DNA of 64,000 nucleotides from Cristatella mucedo (GCA_009760855.2 WPIO01000010.1:7363501-7427500); one strand, 5' to 3'; shown: positions 1-25,665, numbered from the stretch's first letter. Program-made: numbers and translations. The notes: generated by a model from the sequence alone, not told the origin.

Positions 1-82
1 CTTTCCTACCAGCATTGAAAATGGTGAACTTCGATTCATCAATCCCCAGAACTATTTGCCAGTCAGCCAAGGTGGAGTGCGG
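1..82 (-). mobile_element. Tc1/mariner-like transposase fragment (edge of window)
   Basis: On the minus strand, 27 codons are open from a stop at 83-85 to the window edge. They read ADWQIVLGIDESKFTIFNAG, which resembles the W..V...DESKF.LF block around the second catalytic Asp of Tc1-like DDE transposases. The match rests on memory of the motif and is short. It lies beyond the last RRP12 exon seen, probably in an intron, and would continue to the left of the window. Confidence 0.35.
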
Positions 83-1286
83 TCACTAACCAGTTGCAGG
101 CCACAAAGTTCTTGCATTTAAGCAAGCAAACATTTATTAAAGACAATAGTTTGATAGCCTTGCCATCCCAATCGTTTGTCAGCTTAAGGTGACCAGATAG
201 CTCCTCGTTTCCACCATTCTGAGTTGCTACTGCTTCTTAATATTGTAGCATACAAGCTGCTTGGAAATCATTAGTTCTCAAGCAAGGCATACCTTATAAC
301 TCATATATGCCTTATTACAGCAATCCTCATGGTTTTTGCTTTTGTGAAGGCAAAAACTTCCCTTGCTATGCCCATCTCTTGTTACCAGCACTTACTTGTT
401 ATCTTGCTACCGCCCTGCAAGCTACATCACCATCTCCAAATTTGGTGGCAAAGGAAATGAATAAGCTAGCTTCTAGAAAATTCTGGAAAATGTCACGATG
501 CAGACCAAACCACTCGATACATGTGCGATTTTAGCCAGGTTCGCCGTCCATCATTGCACACTATTTTTAAAAGTATTTTCGCATTTCAACTGAGTATTTT
601 CTATTATAATTCACTTCTCCTGGTCCTGAAGGTGATGAGATCTACAGTATTTAGTACAAATTGACAATGAAATTAGTATAGTTTTCTTTGTGCGGGTTAG
701 TTCTGTCGGGAAGGTATTAATCTTCAGAATGTTCTCTTCTCCAGCAATTGCTTAAACACATTTTTAACACGGTGAGGTTGGGCGTCACAGCAGTTCTCAC
801 TTTTCCATCTAAGATAAAAGAACAATTAGAATCCAAACTTGAACAATGACAAACAGTGCCAACGGTAATATCCTCAGCAATCTCAACTCCCACAAACAGG
901 CCATTAACTCTATCTGATTCGAGCATTGGCAGAGGTCGTGCCCACAGACTACTCCTGGCTAGTCTAACAGTAGCCCTTCAGCCGTAGTGCACAGTATACA
1001 TAACGGTGACCTCATCCGAGTAATCGGCTGCTCTTGGCAAACCAATCGCACAGCTTAGAGCACAAATGTCTCCAAACCCTTAGAGAACTACCAAGTTCGG
1101 TGGACGATCGATCATGCAAGTAGTGGCAAAACATTGATAGATTGACACCGAGCTACATTGTGAAGCACAAGTGAGACTGCAAAAGCATGTACGTTTACAG
1201 GGTGGCACTGTACTCAAATCATGTCAAGGCACAAAATGGCATACTTTGCTATCTCACATGGATGCTGCCAGACCATGGCTGCATAC
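83..1286. other. Presumed RRP12 intron, no exon recognised
   Basis: After the minus-strand donor next to position 1287, the next RRP12 segment expected from the family was looked for in all minus-strand frames and not found. The small open frames here (for example 717-926 minus) do not resemble it. The next exon is probably left of the window. Confidence 0.5.
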
Positions 1287-15083
<13,797 letters not shown>

Positions 15084-16327
15084 GACGACGAGTACGGCGT
15101 TCAGGGACCTCGAATCCACATGGGCACACCGGATATCAGTCGCGCCAACCTTGACCTTCATCAAAGCGGATGTCGGGAGCTCTCTAACGACTAGTGTTGT
15201 GCTACCTCGGTTCGTGCACCGATAGAGCGCGCTAGTCTGCCGCTCTTCAGTGGCGATTTATAGCTTCAGGTGCCGGGTAAGCCAACAATTTCAAAGGCAG
15301 CCCGTTGTCTTCCGAGAGTGCGATTGAAGTGGTTCTGTGGTATCTGATAAGGTGAAGGCACGGCCCTTTCAGCTGTAACGTTGACCGGTAAATCGACCGA
15401 GGAGCCGTCTCGGAATTGTTCATTGCTCAGGCAATTAAGGTAGGCGTGTCAATATATCACTCGGAGCTGCTTCGCTGAAGATTTACCGTGCGCGCTGTGG
15501 GCATGTTCGTGCGCGCTGGCATTTGCGTGCCTCGGCAGCGGCTGTTCGTCGTTGCCCCTAGCCGAGCACAGCCTACTTTAGCCTACGGACTCGCGGCAGC
15601 ATGTAACTAGCCAGACTTGACCTCGTTGGAGTAAGCTCACATCTCCCCAAGCATCAGTGAAGCAGACGGTGACTTGACACAGCGTAGAGTGGAATGGGTG
15701 GGCCTTTAGGGCAGCCGCTTTGGTCTGTCGTGTTAAATTTAGATAAAGCAGCTCATTCGTGGTCTTTGGCAGTCGAATGAAGTTAACCGTTCTATTGGTT
15801 GAATCCCTGAACCCCAGCTCTGTTTGTGCCAAGTCCCAGACGATTCCGATCGCCCGTTGCCGTTGGGATGTAGAGGCAACGCCGGCATTGGGTCGTTGGC
15901 TGCCGACGCTCGCTGCGTGCGACTGTTTGCTCGAGCCTTGCGCGTTGTTTCAGGCTTCTATTTCCCGCACGCTTCTTCCCCGTCTTCTAAGCCTGTTCTG
16001 GATTCGTCGACACGGGTTTTTGGCAACGGCTTGGGCACTGACCGCATGTTGTATCCATGGGGTGGAGGGCGGGGAAAGTTCTAGCCAGCGTGTGAATGCG
16101 ATGTCGGAGAGCAAGGAAGGATGGAATCGAGCCCAGTCACCCACCCCCGGAAGCCGACTGACGTTCGGGCTCCGTGCTAACCGAAGAAGTGTACTGAGTT
16201 GATGAAAAAAGAAGAGGCAGTATCGTCATAGCGAATTGTCGTAGCCGCTTGGCTTTTACTTATTACTTTGGTGGTTTTACCTCGTCGCCATGTGGTGTTT
16301 CTGCATTCCATTTGACTGGGTATTCTG
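15084..16327. other. Divergent RRP12/SMIM8 upstream region
   Basis: The two genes are transcribed away from each other, with start codons 1.8 kb apart. CpG is common from about 14880 to 16150, so promoters and a 5' non-coding exon of SMIM8 are likely here. No TATA box was convincing. The open frames (15759-16202 plus, 15950-16144 minus) have no family I recognise. Confidence 0.5.
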
Positions 16328-16485
16328 TGGCTTTTGTCGTTAAGGCGCTCACCCCGACCAAGGTCAAGGTGAATGTATTTGATGGCCGAGGTCGTGGGCT
16401 CGAACCCTGAGGCATATGTGAAGCGCCTGAATAGAGACTAAGTTCTCTTTTGGCTCTATAAAAATGAATTATATTTATTTGGTGC
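16328..16485 (+). mobile_element. SINE-2 copy (tRNA-derived)
   Basis: A tRNA-like head (gtcgttaaggcgctcacccc, then gtcgtgggctcgaaccctga as B box) is followed by gaagcgcctgaatagagact, aagttctctt and an AT-rich tail. The tail resembles the LINE-A 3' end hairpin. Other copies: 40163-40257, 58775-58937, fragment 59752-59805. Confidence 0.82.
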
Positions 16486-16900
16486 TTGTCCTGGCGAAAA
16501 TTTTGTAGATAGCCTTGAATGCGGAAGTTTTTAATTTCTTATCCAAAGCCGGCACAGAGACCTCTTGTCATGCGTTAGCTGATAAAGGAATCCCGGAACA
16601 TCGTGTAGGACTTTGTAGAAAATTACTGCGAAGATCAATCTTGAGTAGCGATGTGCATGTAGTGGCGAGCGTTGTTCGAAAGCCTCGATTAGTTTCCTTC
16701 CACGTATTCTTTTAATCGCGGACATCCCGTGTGAGTATCCCGTGGTTTCTAGCGCTTATGAACTATTCCCGAAGGGAAGTAGCAGTAATTTACTGAGTAA
16801 GAAAGCTTGAGCAAAAATTCACATTCGTCTGTGAGCAGGCTATCGCTTGCAGTTACCGATTTGCTTCCGATTCAGAGCTCCTTTTTGTAGGCTGTTCGAG

Positions 16901-17188
16901 ATGGAAGAGCAGAAGCAGAAGGTACCTGCAGTGTCGAAAGAGGTCATCCGGGATAGAACCGGTTGGTCACAAATGGGAGCTACAACTGCATTCAAGATAA
17001 TTAATCCGGAACTGTTTATCCGACCTAATAAGGTCATCATGCTCTTCGGACTCGTCGGGTTTACCGGTTGTGTAGCTTATATTGGTTATCTACACGCTTT
17101 GCAAGAAAATAAGGCTGACCTAAGTGAAGCCACCCAAGATGAAGGGCCTCAACCTCTGCAGAAGAATCGGCCATCCCGCTGGGACTGA
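16901..17188 (+). CDS. SMIM8: SMIM8, small integral membrane protein 8
   Basis: 95 residues, close to the 97 of human SMIM8. The core NPELFIRPNKVIMLFGLVGF at residues 35-54, the CVAYIGYLHALQENK block (57-71) and the terminal SRWD match the family from memory. One membrane segment spans about residues 45-66, with the N-terminal half polar. The molecular function of the family is unknown. I chose the ATG at 16901 (MEEQKQK) over the upstream in-frame ATG at 16847: a good acceptor (ctttttgtag) ends at about 16890, so 16847 is probably intronic and the coding exon begins about 11 bp before the start. The CDS is in one exon. A hAT-like transposon end begins 20 bp after the stop. Confidence 0.93.
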   Translation: MEEQKQKVPAVSKEVIRDRTGWSQMGATTAFKIINPELFIRPNKVIMLFGLVGFTGCVAYIGYLHALQENKADLSEATQDEGPQPLQKNRPSRWD

Positions 17189-17208
17189 AGCAGTGCTTCC
17201 AATTCGAT

Positions 17209-17700
17209 CAGTGGTTCTTAACCCTTTTTTTTAGTCGTGGACCCCTGTCAAAATCTGGTGGATGCTATCGAGTCTTCCGTAGAAAAATGCATAGCTCATA
17301 GATGCAACTTCGAATTTAATGGATGAGCTTTATTTTATTGAAAACGATACCTCATATAATGCATAACATTCGCAAAGTATGAATAAACTAAATCTTAAAA
17401 AATTTCCATGCAACAGTAATGGTCCCTTCATTCAAAAATGGATTGCAATAATGAGCAAAAATTCAATAAAAACGTGTTCACAAGTTCATTTCAATGAGAA
17501 AGCTATTGTTTGGCTTCACTAAGAGGACGGAGCTATGGTTTGTTGTTTAAAAATGAAGTAACACATGCGTTATCTTCGACATTCAATTGACTTTTCCTTT
17601 GATAGAAATAAATGCGGAAACCAATGCAAACGTTAATAAAAGTAATAGCAAGACGCTTTCGCATCGCCCTAATAGAACTTCGTTTCTAAGGACTTTATCT
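17209..17700 (+). mobile_element. hAT (Charlie-like) element end
   Basis: Begins cagtggttcttaaccctttt, then gtcgtggacccctgtc, aatctggtgga and gtagaaaaatgcata. This order recalls the terminal region of Charlie-type hAT transposons (memory-based). AT-rich non-coding sequence follows. No matching inverted end was found in the window, so element length is unknown. An AATAAA at 17382-17387 inside it could serve as the SMIM8 poly(A) signal. Confidence 0.5.
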
Positions 17701-18140
17701 ATGCCGGAAGGAAGCCAGCCAATTGGTTAGCGATAAAATGAATAGCGTCAGTGCGCACAAGCACACAATTCACATTGACTTAACCAATTGCTGTGAGGAA
17801 TAAGTGAGTTCTTAGCTTTTTTCTCAATGTAGTCAAATCATGGGATGTGACGTCAGTCGGAAGTGGCTCTGGGAGCGTACGAACTGCACGCACGGTCTCT
17901 TAAGGATTTGAAGTTGGTCACAGGCACAGCTAAATGACGAGTCAAACGTGCGGGCCGAACAGAATTTTAGCAGGCTTTAGAATTTTAGCTGGTTCAAAGT
18001 CTAAGCGTCTTTCGGTACGCATTCGGTAGCAAACACACTTTATCAGACTAGACAACGAAGAGAAAGTGAGAAGCGTAGCTGAGTCAGGATGGCAGCTGAG
18101 AAACTAAGTAGCTCGGAGGTAGCTGCACACGACGGCTGGA
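17695..18140 (-). mobile_element. Patchwork of LINE A and LINE B 3' relics
   Basis: 17700-17945 resembles complementary LINE-A 3' sequence (gcgtcagtgcgcacaagcac; cacggtctcttaaggatttg). 18000-18140 resembles complementary LINE-B 3' sequence (cgtctttcggtacgcattcg; agagaaagtgagaagcgtag). Both decayed. Confidence 0.5.
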
Positions 18141-18499
18141 TAGGATAGGCCTGAGTAGGCGCCAAGACACAACGTAATGATAATTAAAATATTTGGCTAT
18201 TAGAGTGCCCTAACCGGACAGAATCTTTTTCTAAGCACCTTACATATAAAAAACGAAGCACCGTCAATTTTTTGGTAATAACGCAAAATGTTTCTGCGAG
18301 CATAAGTACATGCAAGGACAATTTAAACGGATGAGGAAAATGCTGCGTGCTTTGGATGGGTTGTTACATTCCGTTTAAATGTAGTCAAGATGTCTTTGGG
18401 CAAAGACTTGGGTAAGGAAGTGACCTCACAGAGTACAACCAGCAGAGCTAAAGCTTCTGCCTCCGAAAGACTATAAATGAAAGAAAGGTAGGGCTAACT

Positions 18500-18840
18500 T
18501 AAACGTCTTTAGGGTATCAGAGGACACAAAGAGGAGACAACTGATGAAGTAGTTCAGCTACGTAAGAAGGAGCCAATGCGTAGCTTTTAATGCCAGAATA
18601 AGAATCTCTTTGGTATGCATTGATCATCCAGGATCCGCCTAAGGTCCTTCCCTAGAGGAATCACGTGGCTATAAAACTTAGAAGATTTAAAGGACACCCA
18701 AACGGCCGTATTCAGCACCAACTGTTGAGGCTTAATGGATTTTTCGGCAGCCCTCCAGCTAATATAGAGTCAGTAGCACACTCGATAGGGGACCAGGGAG
18801 TCAGTCCCTAATCTTAGGTAGGAATTGAACAGGATGGCCG
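18500..18840 (-). mobile_element. LINE family B reverse transcriptase relic
   Basis: Parallels the minus-strand family-B copy at 44930-45170: agctacgtaagaaggagcca, tgcattgatcatccaggatc, and gatttttcggcagccctcca. Heavily mutated, no open frame. Confidence 0.5.
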
Positions 18841-19024
18841 GTATTCTTCTGAAATAACACCTATAAATGCCAAGCAGTCGTCATAGAGGATACCTACTAT
18901 AAATTTCTAGCACTCGGCACTGGTGGCATTACAGCTCCACTAATTTTATAGCAAGGTCCAGTAATAAGTTAAGGGTTTCCTATAAGGGTTATTCGGTTTT
19001 GTAATCACTTAGCTTAAACCACTT

Positions 19025-19590
19025 CCCTCCGACCTGGACTGGCTATCAGTCAAGCAACGGATATACTTAAAGGTTGTGTCGCTCACTTTTAGGTCACTTC
19101 ATTCTTTGGCTCCAGCCTATCTCTCAGATTTACTCCCCGACCAGGCCAAGCATCGTGCCACTCGCTGTTCGGAATCCAACATTTTACTAATACCTCGTAC
19201 AAAACTCAAATCCTTTGGAGACCGTGTATTTAGTTCGTATGCTCCCAAAGCCTGGAACTCACTCCCGACTTGCGTCACAACATCCCCTGACTTGACCACA
19301 TTTAGAATGAACTTAAAAACACACATATTAAGGACAGCATTTAGTGAGTCCCTATGATTCGTCCTTTATGTGCTTATTCGTGCTGACACTGTGCATGCTG
19401 CCACTAACCACATTTACATGCTGACCCTGTGCATGTCAGCCCTAACCATGCTATTCATGTTGTTTATGAAGCATGAGACCACTTACCATTAAATCGTGTT
19501 CCTCTTAGTAGCAAATTTAAAGCGCCTAGAAAGAGATTGAGTTCTCTGAGGGTGCTTTATCAAGTGTATTATTATTATTATTATGAAAAT
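19025..19590 (+). mobile_element. LINE family A, 3' end of ORF plus 3' UTR
   Basis: The open frame 19076-19357 gives the RT C-terminal tail (LSDLLPDQAKHRATRCSES; LKSFGDRVFSSYAPKAWNSL; TTSPDLTTFRMNLKTHI). A ~200 bp 3' UTR follows, with repeated gctgaca...tgcatgctgccac and the terminal hairpin aaagcgcctagaaagagatt...gggtgcttt, then (ATT)n. The fold, YADD copies elsewhere and tail type suggest the CR1/L2/Rex1 group. 5'-truncated. Confidence 0.85.
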
Positions 19591-19599
19591 TGATCGTCG

Positions 19600-21034
19600 T
19601 CCGGGCTCAAATGGTTGTAAGTGTTTAGTGTTTCAATTTGTAAATGATTCCGAGTGCTTGAATGGAAATACTTCATTTTCGCTATCAGCACCAGCAGCAC
19701 CTCATCTCAATAAAGCGGCAACACGTTGGAGTATCCTCATTCGGGATCAGGAATAAAATGGTAGCCGATACCTTAGGACTGAATTAATGTTTCTACTTTC
19801 TTTATAGGCTCGATATAAGTGAAGAACAGTAATAGACCAAGAACAGACCATTGTGAAGCTGCAGAGGCGATGGTCCGCTGGATGAGGCCAGATCGCCTCC
19901 CCTTACCAAAGACAGGACACGATCGGACATTTGAAATTCGAACACAACCTCATTAATAGGATCTCGTGATCGAAAAATGCCGACAGTTCGAGCAAGAGAG
20001 CAGTTTTAGTGGAATGTGGAATCTCGTCTCTTGAATTCAGATTGAAGATGTCTTGCTACATCATTAACTTCAATGTCCTCCACATGCTGTTCAGCGACAT
20101 TTCTTTTCGGTAAATCTTGAACATAAAGGAAGGAAACAGTTACTAAGTGATAACTAGTTAGAACCTCAAAATCTAATGGAGACTTCTTGTTATTTGCGAA
20201 CAATGGCCGATTTAAATGGCTTTGGGAATACTTTTTTTCGAGTGAAGCAATACAAATTTCAATCGTGTCTGGGCAAAATAGAGGCAGTTGGGGCAGTGAA
20301 TGCTGTCCATGTATGCAAGGAAAGGCTTACGAATCAGTTTTTAACTTTAGTTACGGTCACGTGAGCAAAGGTTTTTGAAAGAGTTGTGCAGATTGTTTGG
20401 ATGTCTGTGGAATTCAGGCCACAAAGAAATCGAGAGAGCTGTCTCACTCTCAACTTCACCCTGCAGAGTCTCTTTCTCAAACATGGGTAAGTTTGCCGGT
20501 TGCGTAAATGTGAACCCAGAGCAGTGCTAGGAAGGCTCTGTAGCGGCTCACGCACTGAAGACCTTCTCCACAAACAATGAGAACGTAACAATGCTAGTCA
20601 TTGCACATGCCTGACAACTTCTCGTGGACCTTACGACACGAAGCACGGATTGTAAGACGCCGATGCTGCCTCGATACACACAGGGATGTCGACGGTGGCA
20701 GAGAGCGGCAGCGATGCAGAGTGCCTATACCTTGTTATATTAGCTTTCTATTCTTAACGGAAAGCTTTTAAAATTGTTTGCAGAATTTCAGCAGCAGGCA
20801 TAAAGGGTGACTCGGGGTCTAAAATTAAAACCTTCGTATGATAAATAAGGCAAAAACATCCACCAAGTGGGCCAAGCCATCAACGAATTCACCGCTGTTC
20901 AACCGTTTTGATTGTGCGCTTTCTTTTTCTCTCAGAAATAAAACTTCTCAATATTGCATTCATCATGCCAAGGTTTTTTCTCTGCAAAGCTAGAAATTTT
21001 TGGTATGATGAAGAAGAAACTCATGTAATAATTG
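19600..21034. other. Intergenic, no feature recognised
   Basis: 1.4 kb between two LINE-A copies. Short frames at 20006-20203 and 20334-20591 (minus) have protein-like stretches, but I could not place them. They might be decayed C-terminal sequence of the hAT transposase found at 22230-22775. Confidence 0.35.
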
Positions 21035-22228
21035 TAATAATAATAATACACTTGATAAAGCACCATCAGAGAACTCAATCTCTTTCTAGGCGCTTTACTT
21101 TTGCTGCAATGGGAAATGCAATTGAATGGTGAGTGGTCTCATGCTTGATAAACAACATGAATAACATGGTTAGGGCTGACATGCACAGGGTCAGCATGTA
21201 AATGTGGTTAGTGGCAGCATGCACAGTGTCAGCACGCATAAGCACGTAAAGGACGAATCACAGGGACCCGCTAAATGCTGTTCTAAATAGGTACGTTTTT
21301 AAAGTTCTTTTTAGATGTGGTCAAGTCAGGGGATGCTCTGATGCAATTCGGGAGGGAGTTTCAGGCTTTGGGAGCATACCAAGTAATGGTACGGTCTCCA
21401 AAGAATTTGAGGTTTGTACGAGATATTTGTAAACAGTTAGTTTCCGAAAAGCGAGTGGTACTATGCTTGGCCTGGTGGGGGAGTAAATCTGAGAGATAGG
21501 CTGGAGCCAAAGAATGAAGGGACCTAAAAGTGAGCGACGAAACCCTCAAGTTGATCCGTTGCGTGACTGGTAGCCAGTGTAGGTCGGCGAGAAGTGATGT
21601 GATGTGGCAACTGAGACGCTCACGACAGACAAGCCTAGCTGCAATGTTTTGCACCAGCTGTAAGCGCCTGATTGCACTTGCCGGTAGGCCAGCAAGCAGT
21701 GAGTTACAGAAGTCAAGACCGGATGTCACAAATGCATGGACCAACTAAGATGTGGTATCCTTATCTAAACAAGCCCAAATTTTAGCAAAGTTATGTAGCT
21801 GAAAGTAGGCTGACTTGACTGTGGAGCTGATGTGGTCGTCTAACGAAAGGTCACTTTGGTAGGGTTCGTGCAGATTCAATAGGAGATATGCTGGCATAGC
21901 TGTTTTTGAGTGTTAGCCGTTCAAATGTCTAAATCACACTTGGTTTGCCCATAACTAGTAAGTTAGTTTTATCATAATTTAATTTAAGAAAATTTGTTGT
22001 CATCCAAGTGCGGATGTCATCAATACATGCAGCAAGGAAGTTGGGAGAATTTGATGTGCTCGAAGGCTGTGAGGGATCAAAGAAAAGGTACAACTGAGTG
22101 TCATCTGCATAGAAGTGAAAGCCTAGATTGTGCTTGGCAATCACATCGGCAAGACGGAAGAGTATAAACAGTGAAAAGAACCGGACCTGGCACGGAGCCC
22201 TCAGGTACCCCATATTTCAGAGGTACCT
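21035..22228 (-). mobile_element. LINE family A copy, RT to 3' tail
   Basis: On the minus strand from 22228: PLKYG then a GVPQGS-like start (~22205), LADVIAKHNLGFHFYADDTQ with the catalytic YADD near 22110, MTTNFLKLNYDKTNLLVMGK (~21950-22010), and the C-terminal [20 protein letters not shown] to SYAPKA frame (21361-21744). The 3' UTR and (ATT)n tail end near 21035. Several frameshifts; 5'-truncated where it meets hAT sequence at about 22228. Confidence 0.88.
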
Positions 22229-22229
22229 T

Positions 22230-22775
22230 AGAAAATCTTATAATGTTCCCCCTTTCTTGTCACGACCTCTTGAAAACGCGATGGTTAGCACTCCTGGCTC
22301 TGATGAAGTTCACACCAGTGTAAAAGGCTTCTTTCAGAATTTCAGGCAGACTATTTGATGCAAATGTATGTCTATGAAGAAAACACCCTGGAGCTTTGCT
22401 TCTTTCTACCCTAACGCAGGAAAACCGGATATTTTGTCAAGCACGTGCTCTGGCTGTGCACCGAGCAACCCAATTGTTCTTATAGCCGAAGTTATGCTTA
22501 GCAAAAAAGCTATTGCCATTTCTAAGGTATTGAAGACCTTTGCCGTTTCCGGAATGGGCCACAAAATAAGAACTCTTCTTGTATGTGATCGGCATTTATA
22601 TAACGGGCAATAGTCAGAAGCTCGCTATAGCGAGGCATACATGTAGTTTCCCCCAATTGTATCCAGAACGGAAAATGTGTAGCTGCCAATTCTTCTATTA
22701 CTTCAATGGATGACATCTCGTGACGTAGGCACTGCTTTGACTCTTTGCCTGTTCTCCAAACCACAAACCAGCTAT
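22230..22775 (-). mobile_element. hAT transposase remnant (Charlie/ZBED5-like)
   Basis: On the minus strand from 22764: FPFWIQLGETTCMPRYSELL and IARYINADHIQEEFLFCGPF, which resembles the hAT motif with LDETTD and YI...IQEEFLFC. After frameshifts comes FLHRHTFASNSLPEILKEAF with GVNFIRARSANHRVFKR, matching the HREALA...V..VNFIKARALNSRLF region of that transposase group. The expected catalytic Asp of LDE is Gly here. It ends abruptly at the 5'-truncated LINE-A copy, so the LINE probably inserted into it. A fossil; the terminus at 17209 may belong to the same element. Confidence 0.72.
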
Positions 22776-23214
22776 CAGCTAGCTACTTTTGGTTTATCAT
22801 GTTTGAAAAATAAATTTTTAAAAACTTGTTCCTGCTACACCATGCAAAAAACGTGAAATTACATTCGTACCAGGATTTTCCGTTGAAATGCAAATGCATA
22901 AGTTTAAGTTGCTGAGCAATTTCTCTAACATTACTCCACGGTTTCTTCAATGGGAAACTATTCTATGAGACAAAATCGAACGAAGATGACGATTGTGTGC
23001 TATCTGATAGCGTACGTTAGTATCCCATGCAACCGTACATATTAAATGGCTGCAGTCAGTAGCAAAAAATGCATACGGCATTTAAGAAGTGCTGTCAAGA
23101 ACAACTTATGATAAAATACAGTTAATGTAAATGTCAAAATTTGTATTTGACTTTGATGTTCCGATGAAACACATCCACTGACCTTCAATAATATTAGCTG
23201 ATTTAAAAGCATCG
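22776..23214. other. AT-rich intergenic DNA
   Basis: No open frame or repeat recognised; may be the N-terminal side of the hAT fossil. Confidence 0.3.
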
Positions 23215-23325
23215 TTTTTATAGCGGTAGAAGAGCCTTAACGGCTATTCCGCTTGCAATTTGCAATAAAGGATCGCCCACTACAGGATTCGAACCCACCA
23301 CCTCAGCGTGAAAGACTAGCACCTC
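23215..23325 (-). mobile_element. SINE-1 fragment
   Basis: Complementary SINE-1: tagcggtagaagagccttaa, aataaaggatcgcccactac, B-box complement ggattcgaaccc, up to the A-box side. Confidence 0.75.
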
Positions 23326-25324
23326 CATACACTCCAGATTTATAACCCTTATATTATATATATATATATGTTTCCATTTTACAATGTGTATTTTTTATCT
23401 AAATCATTTGAATAAAATAATTCCATAAATATGTTTAATTATTTTAATTGTATAGTAAAATTTTAATAAATAAAATTAATAAATAGTTTCGAAAAGTCAA
23501 AATGTGTAATACATATATGCCTTTTTTATGTATTTCATTATATAATGCATACATATATTTATTTAATTATGCCGTTCTTTTAGATTACTTTCCTTGGTGT
23601 AAGGCCGTAGGTCATTATTTGCAGTGAGTTCATGAACTAATTAAATATATGTTGGAGCCAGGGTGCCAAGACTGCAATGCCTTGAAATTCAAGACTGCTA
23701 TAACATCTGTAAGTTGTTTTTGAATGTAGGTGGATATCTGTCAGAGATTTTGGCCTCCTATCGAGCTTCTTGGGGTATACCTACGAGTTCGAAAATTTCG
23801 CACCGCTCTCATTGCCCCTAACACATAGCTTTGTACTTCAGAGTGGGTTATTTATCTTCTTTTTCAAAGTATGAAGAGAAGTGGTTCCAGCCAACTGCAA
23901 GTGGTTTCAACTGGTCCTCTTTCATACATGCCATATGTACTTACAGAGAAGTTGTGTTTAAAAGGACTCCGGCAGACAATGAATGCGGCAATGAGCTGTC
24001 GACAATTCCGTGGAAGTGAATGTGTTTGTCTACGGTGCTGATTTTTTCCCATTAATTCAGCAGTGCACTTCCTCTTTTACTTAATTAGTGGTCCATATCT
24101 CAAAAAAGCGAGGATTTTTGCCTTGATGTGTCATAAGTAAACGCTTCACCAGGTCCACCACCGTGGGAAGCCTCCAAATCCACAATCGGGTAAAGTAGCA
24201 AGCCACGGAGACTTAGTACAGTTTACGCACACAATATTTTAAAAATAAAGCTTTTTTAGAAAGTCGAGGCACAAGGCTCTTTAAGACTGAGAGGCATGAA
24301 CCAGGGCGTCCCGGATGGCACCGACGCTTTTTTAGCTGCCTCTGGACACTGTCTCCTACCGGTTTCTGCTGGAACGTCTTACTAGGTATCGAGTCGTGTT
24401 TGATACCCAGCCTTTCACCATGAACTGAGGTCGGGCGAGACATTTGGACCACAAAGGCAGATTATTCAATGGCATTGACTGTTTGGACGTTCGGATTTAC
24501 TGTAGCCCCGATATGAATATAGCTTGTACATTTGTGCCAGGTAAGTCATCGAGCTACCGAATGAGCAAAGAATCTCGGAGATTGCAGCAGCCGCTGAGAT
24601 CTGGTAAAGCTAGCCACTCACCGATCGTAGCAAAAATGTGAGAAACATGGCGCTCATAGGTGCATATTCTAATTCTTTGCCTACCAAGAACCCTATCCTG
24701 CCTGAGAAAAGCCGAATCTGAGCGATCGCCTGATGACATTATGTATTCACTTCGCATGCTGCCGCCCACTGAGTTGGCCATGAGGTACACTACATGGAGA
24801 TGCTTGGCTCAACGTACGCTGGCAATGCGGTAAAGTATGTCGCCGCTTTGCACGGGGGGGGGAGCGATCAAGAGAACGATTTGGTGAATCTTAAGGCACT
24901 TGAGTGGCTGCTGAACGCCTCTCCACCCACCCACCCCCATTCTCGATCGGCAGCTAAAACCAAGGCGTGTGCATTACTACCAACCAGGAAATGGATCGCT
25001 TTGCATCATTACGATCTTTCGCTAACCGTCGGTGCTCTCGCGAAACTGCTCGTTTATTTCTACGGTCTCGCGTTTGTGTAAATTAAATATGAACAAACTA
25101 TAACACTGTAAATACGTACCCTAATATAGTTCACTAGCAGTGTGACTGATATGCTATACGGCTAGCCAGGTATCACTAGGCTGGGAGCCAAGCCCCTTCG
25201 ACTGGGGGCAGACTAGGCGATGACGGCGTTACCCTTTGGCTGTCGGTTAAGGAGTCTCGCGAGCTTCTTCATGAGCTTCTTCATAACGTTTTGTACGTAC
25301 ATTCCTCATGGGCGGAAGCTCTCG
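23326..25324. other. Intergenic, AT-rich then mixed, no recognised gene
   Basis: 23340-23580 is very AT-rich. Frames at 24213-24452, 24554-24790 (minus) and 24794-25081 (plus) are open but have no match I know and no splice-supported partner. I do not call them genes. Confidence 0.4.
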
Positions 25325-25665
25325 GCGAGTAGAGACAATAATAATACATTGGATATAGCGCCTTCAGAGAACTCAAGTCTCTTTACAGGCACCTTTTATC
25401 AGCTGCAAAAGAAGCACTATCGTAGATAGCATCGATCATGCACAGGGTCACCATGCAAGTACAGTTAGTGGCAGCATGCACATAAGCACATACACGTCGA
25501 ATCGCAGGGACCCACTAAATTCTGCAATAGATAGATGCATTTTTAGTTTTTTTTAAATGTGGTCAAGTCAGGAAATTTTGTGACGCAAGTCGAAAGTGAG
25601 TTCCATGCTTTAGGAGTATACGAACTAAAGGCACGGTCTCCAAAGGATTTGAGGTTTGTGTGATT
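25325..25665 (-). mobile_element. LINE family A 3' end
   Basis: Minus strand: (AAT) tail at 25336, complement of the terminal hairpin (gcgccttcagagaactcaag), the 3' UTR (gcacagggtcaccatgcaag) and the end of the RT frame (ctccaaaggatttgaggttt). Confidence 0.8.

Noticed and set aside
24213-25081. Cluster of open frames in the SMIM8-INTS10 interval
   Set aside because: No domain, no agreeing splice sites and no codon pattern that sets them apart from chance frames.
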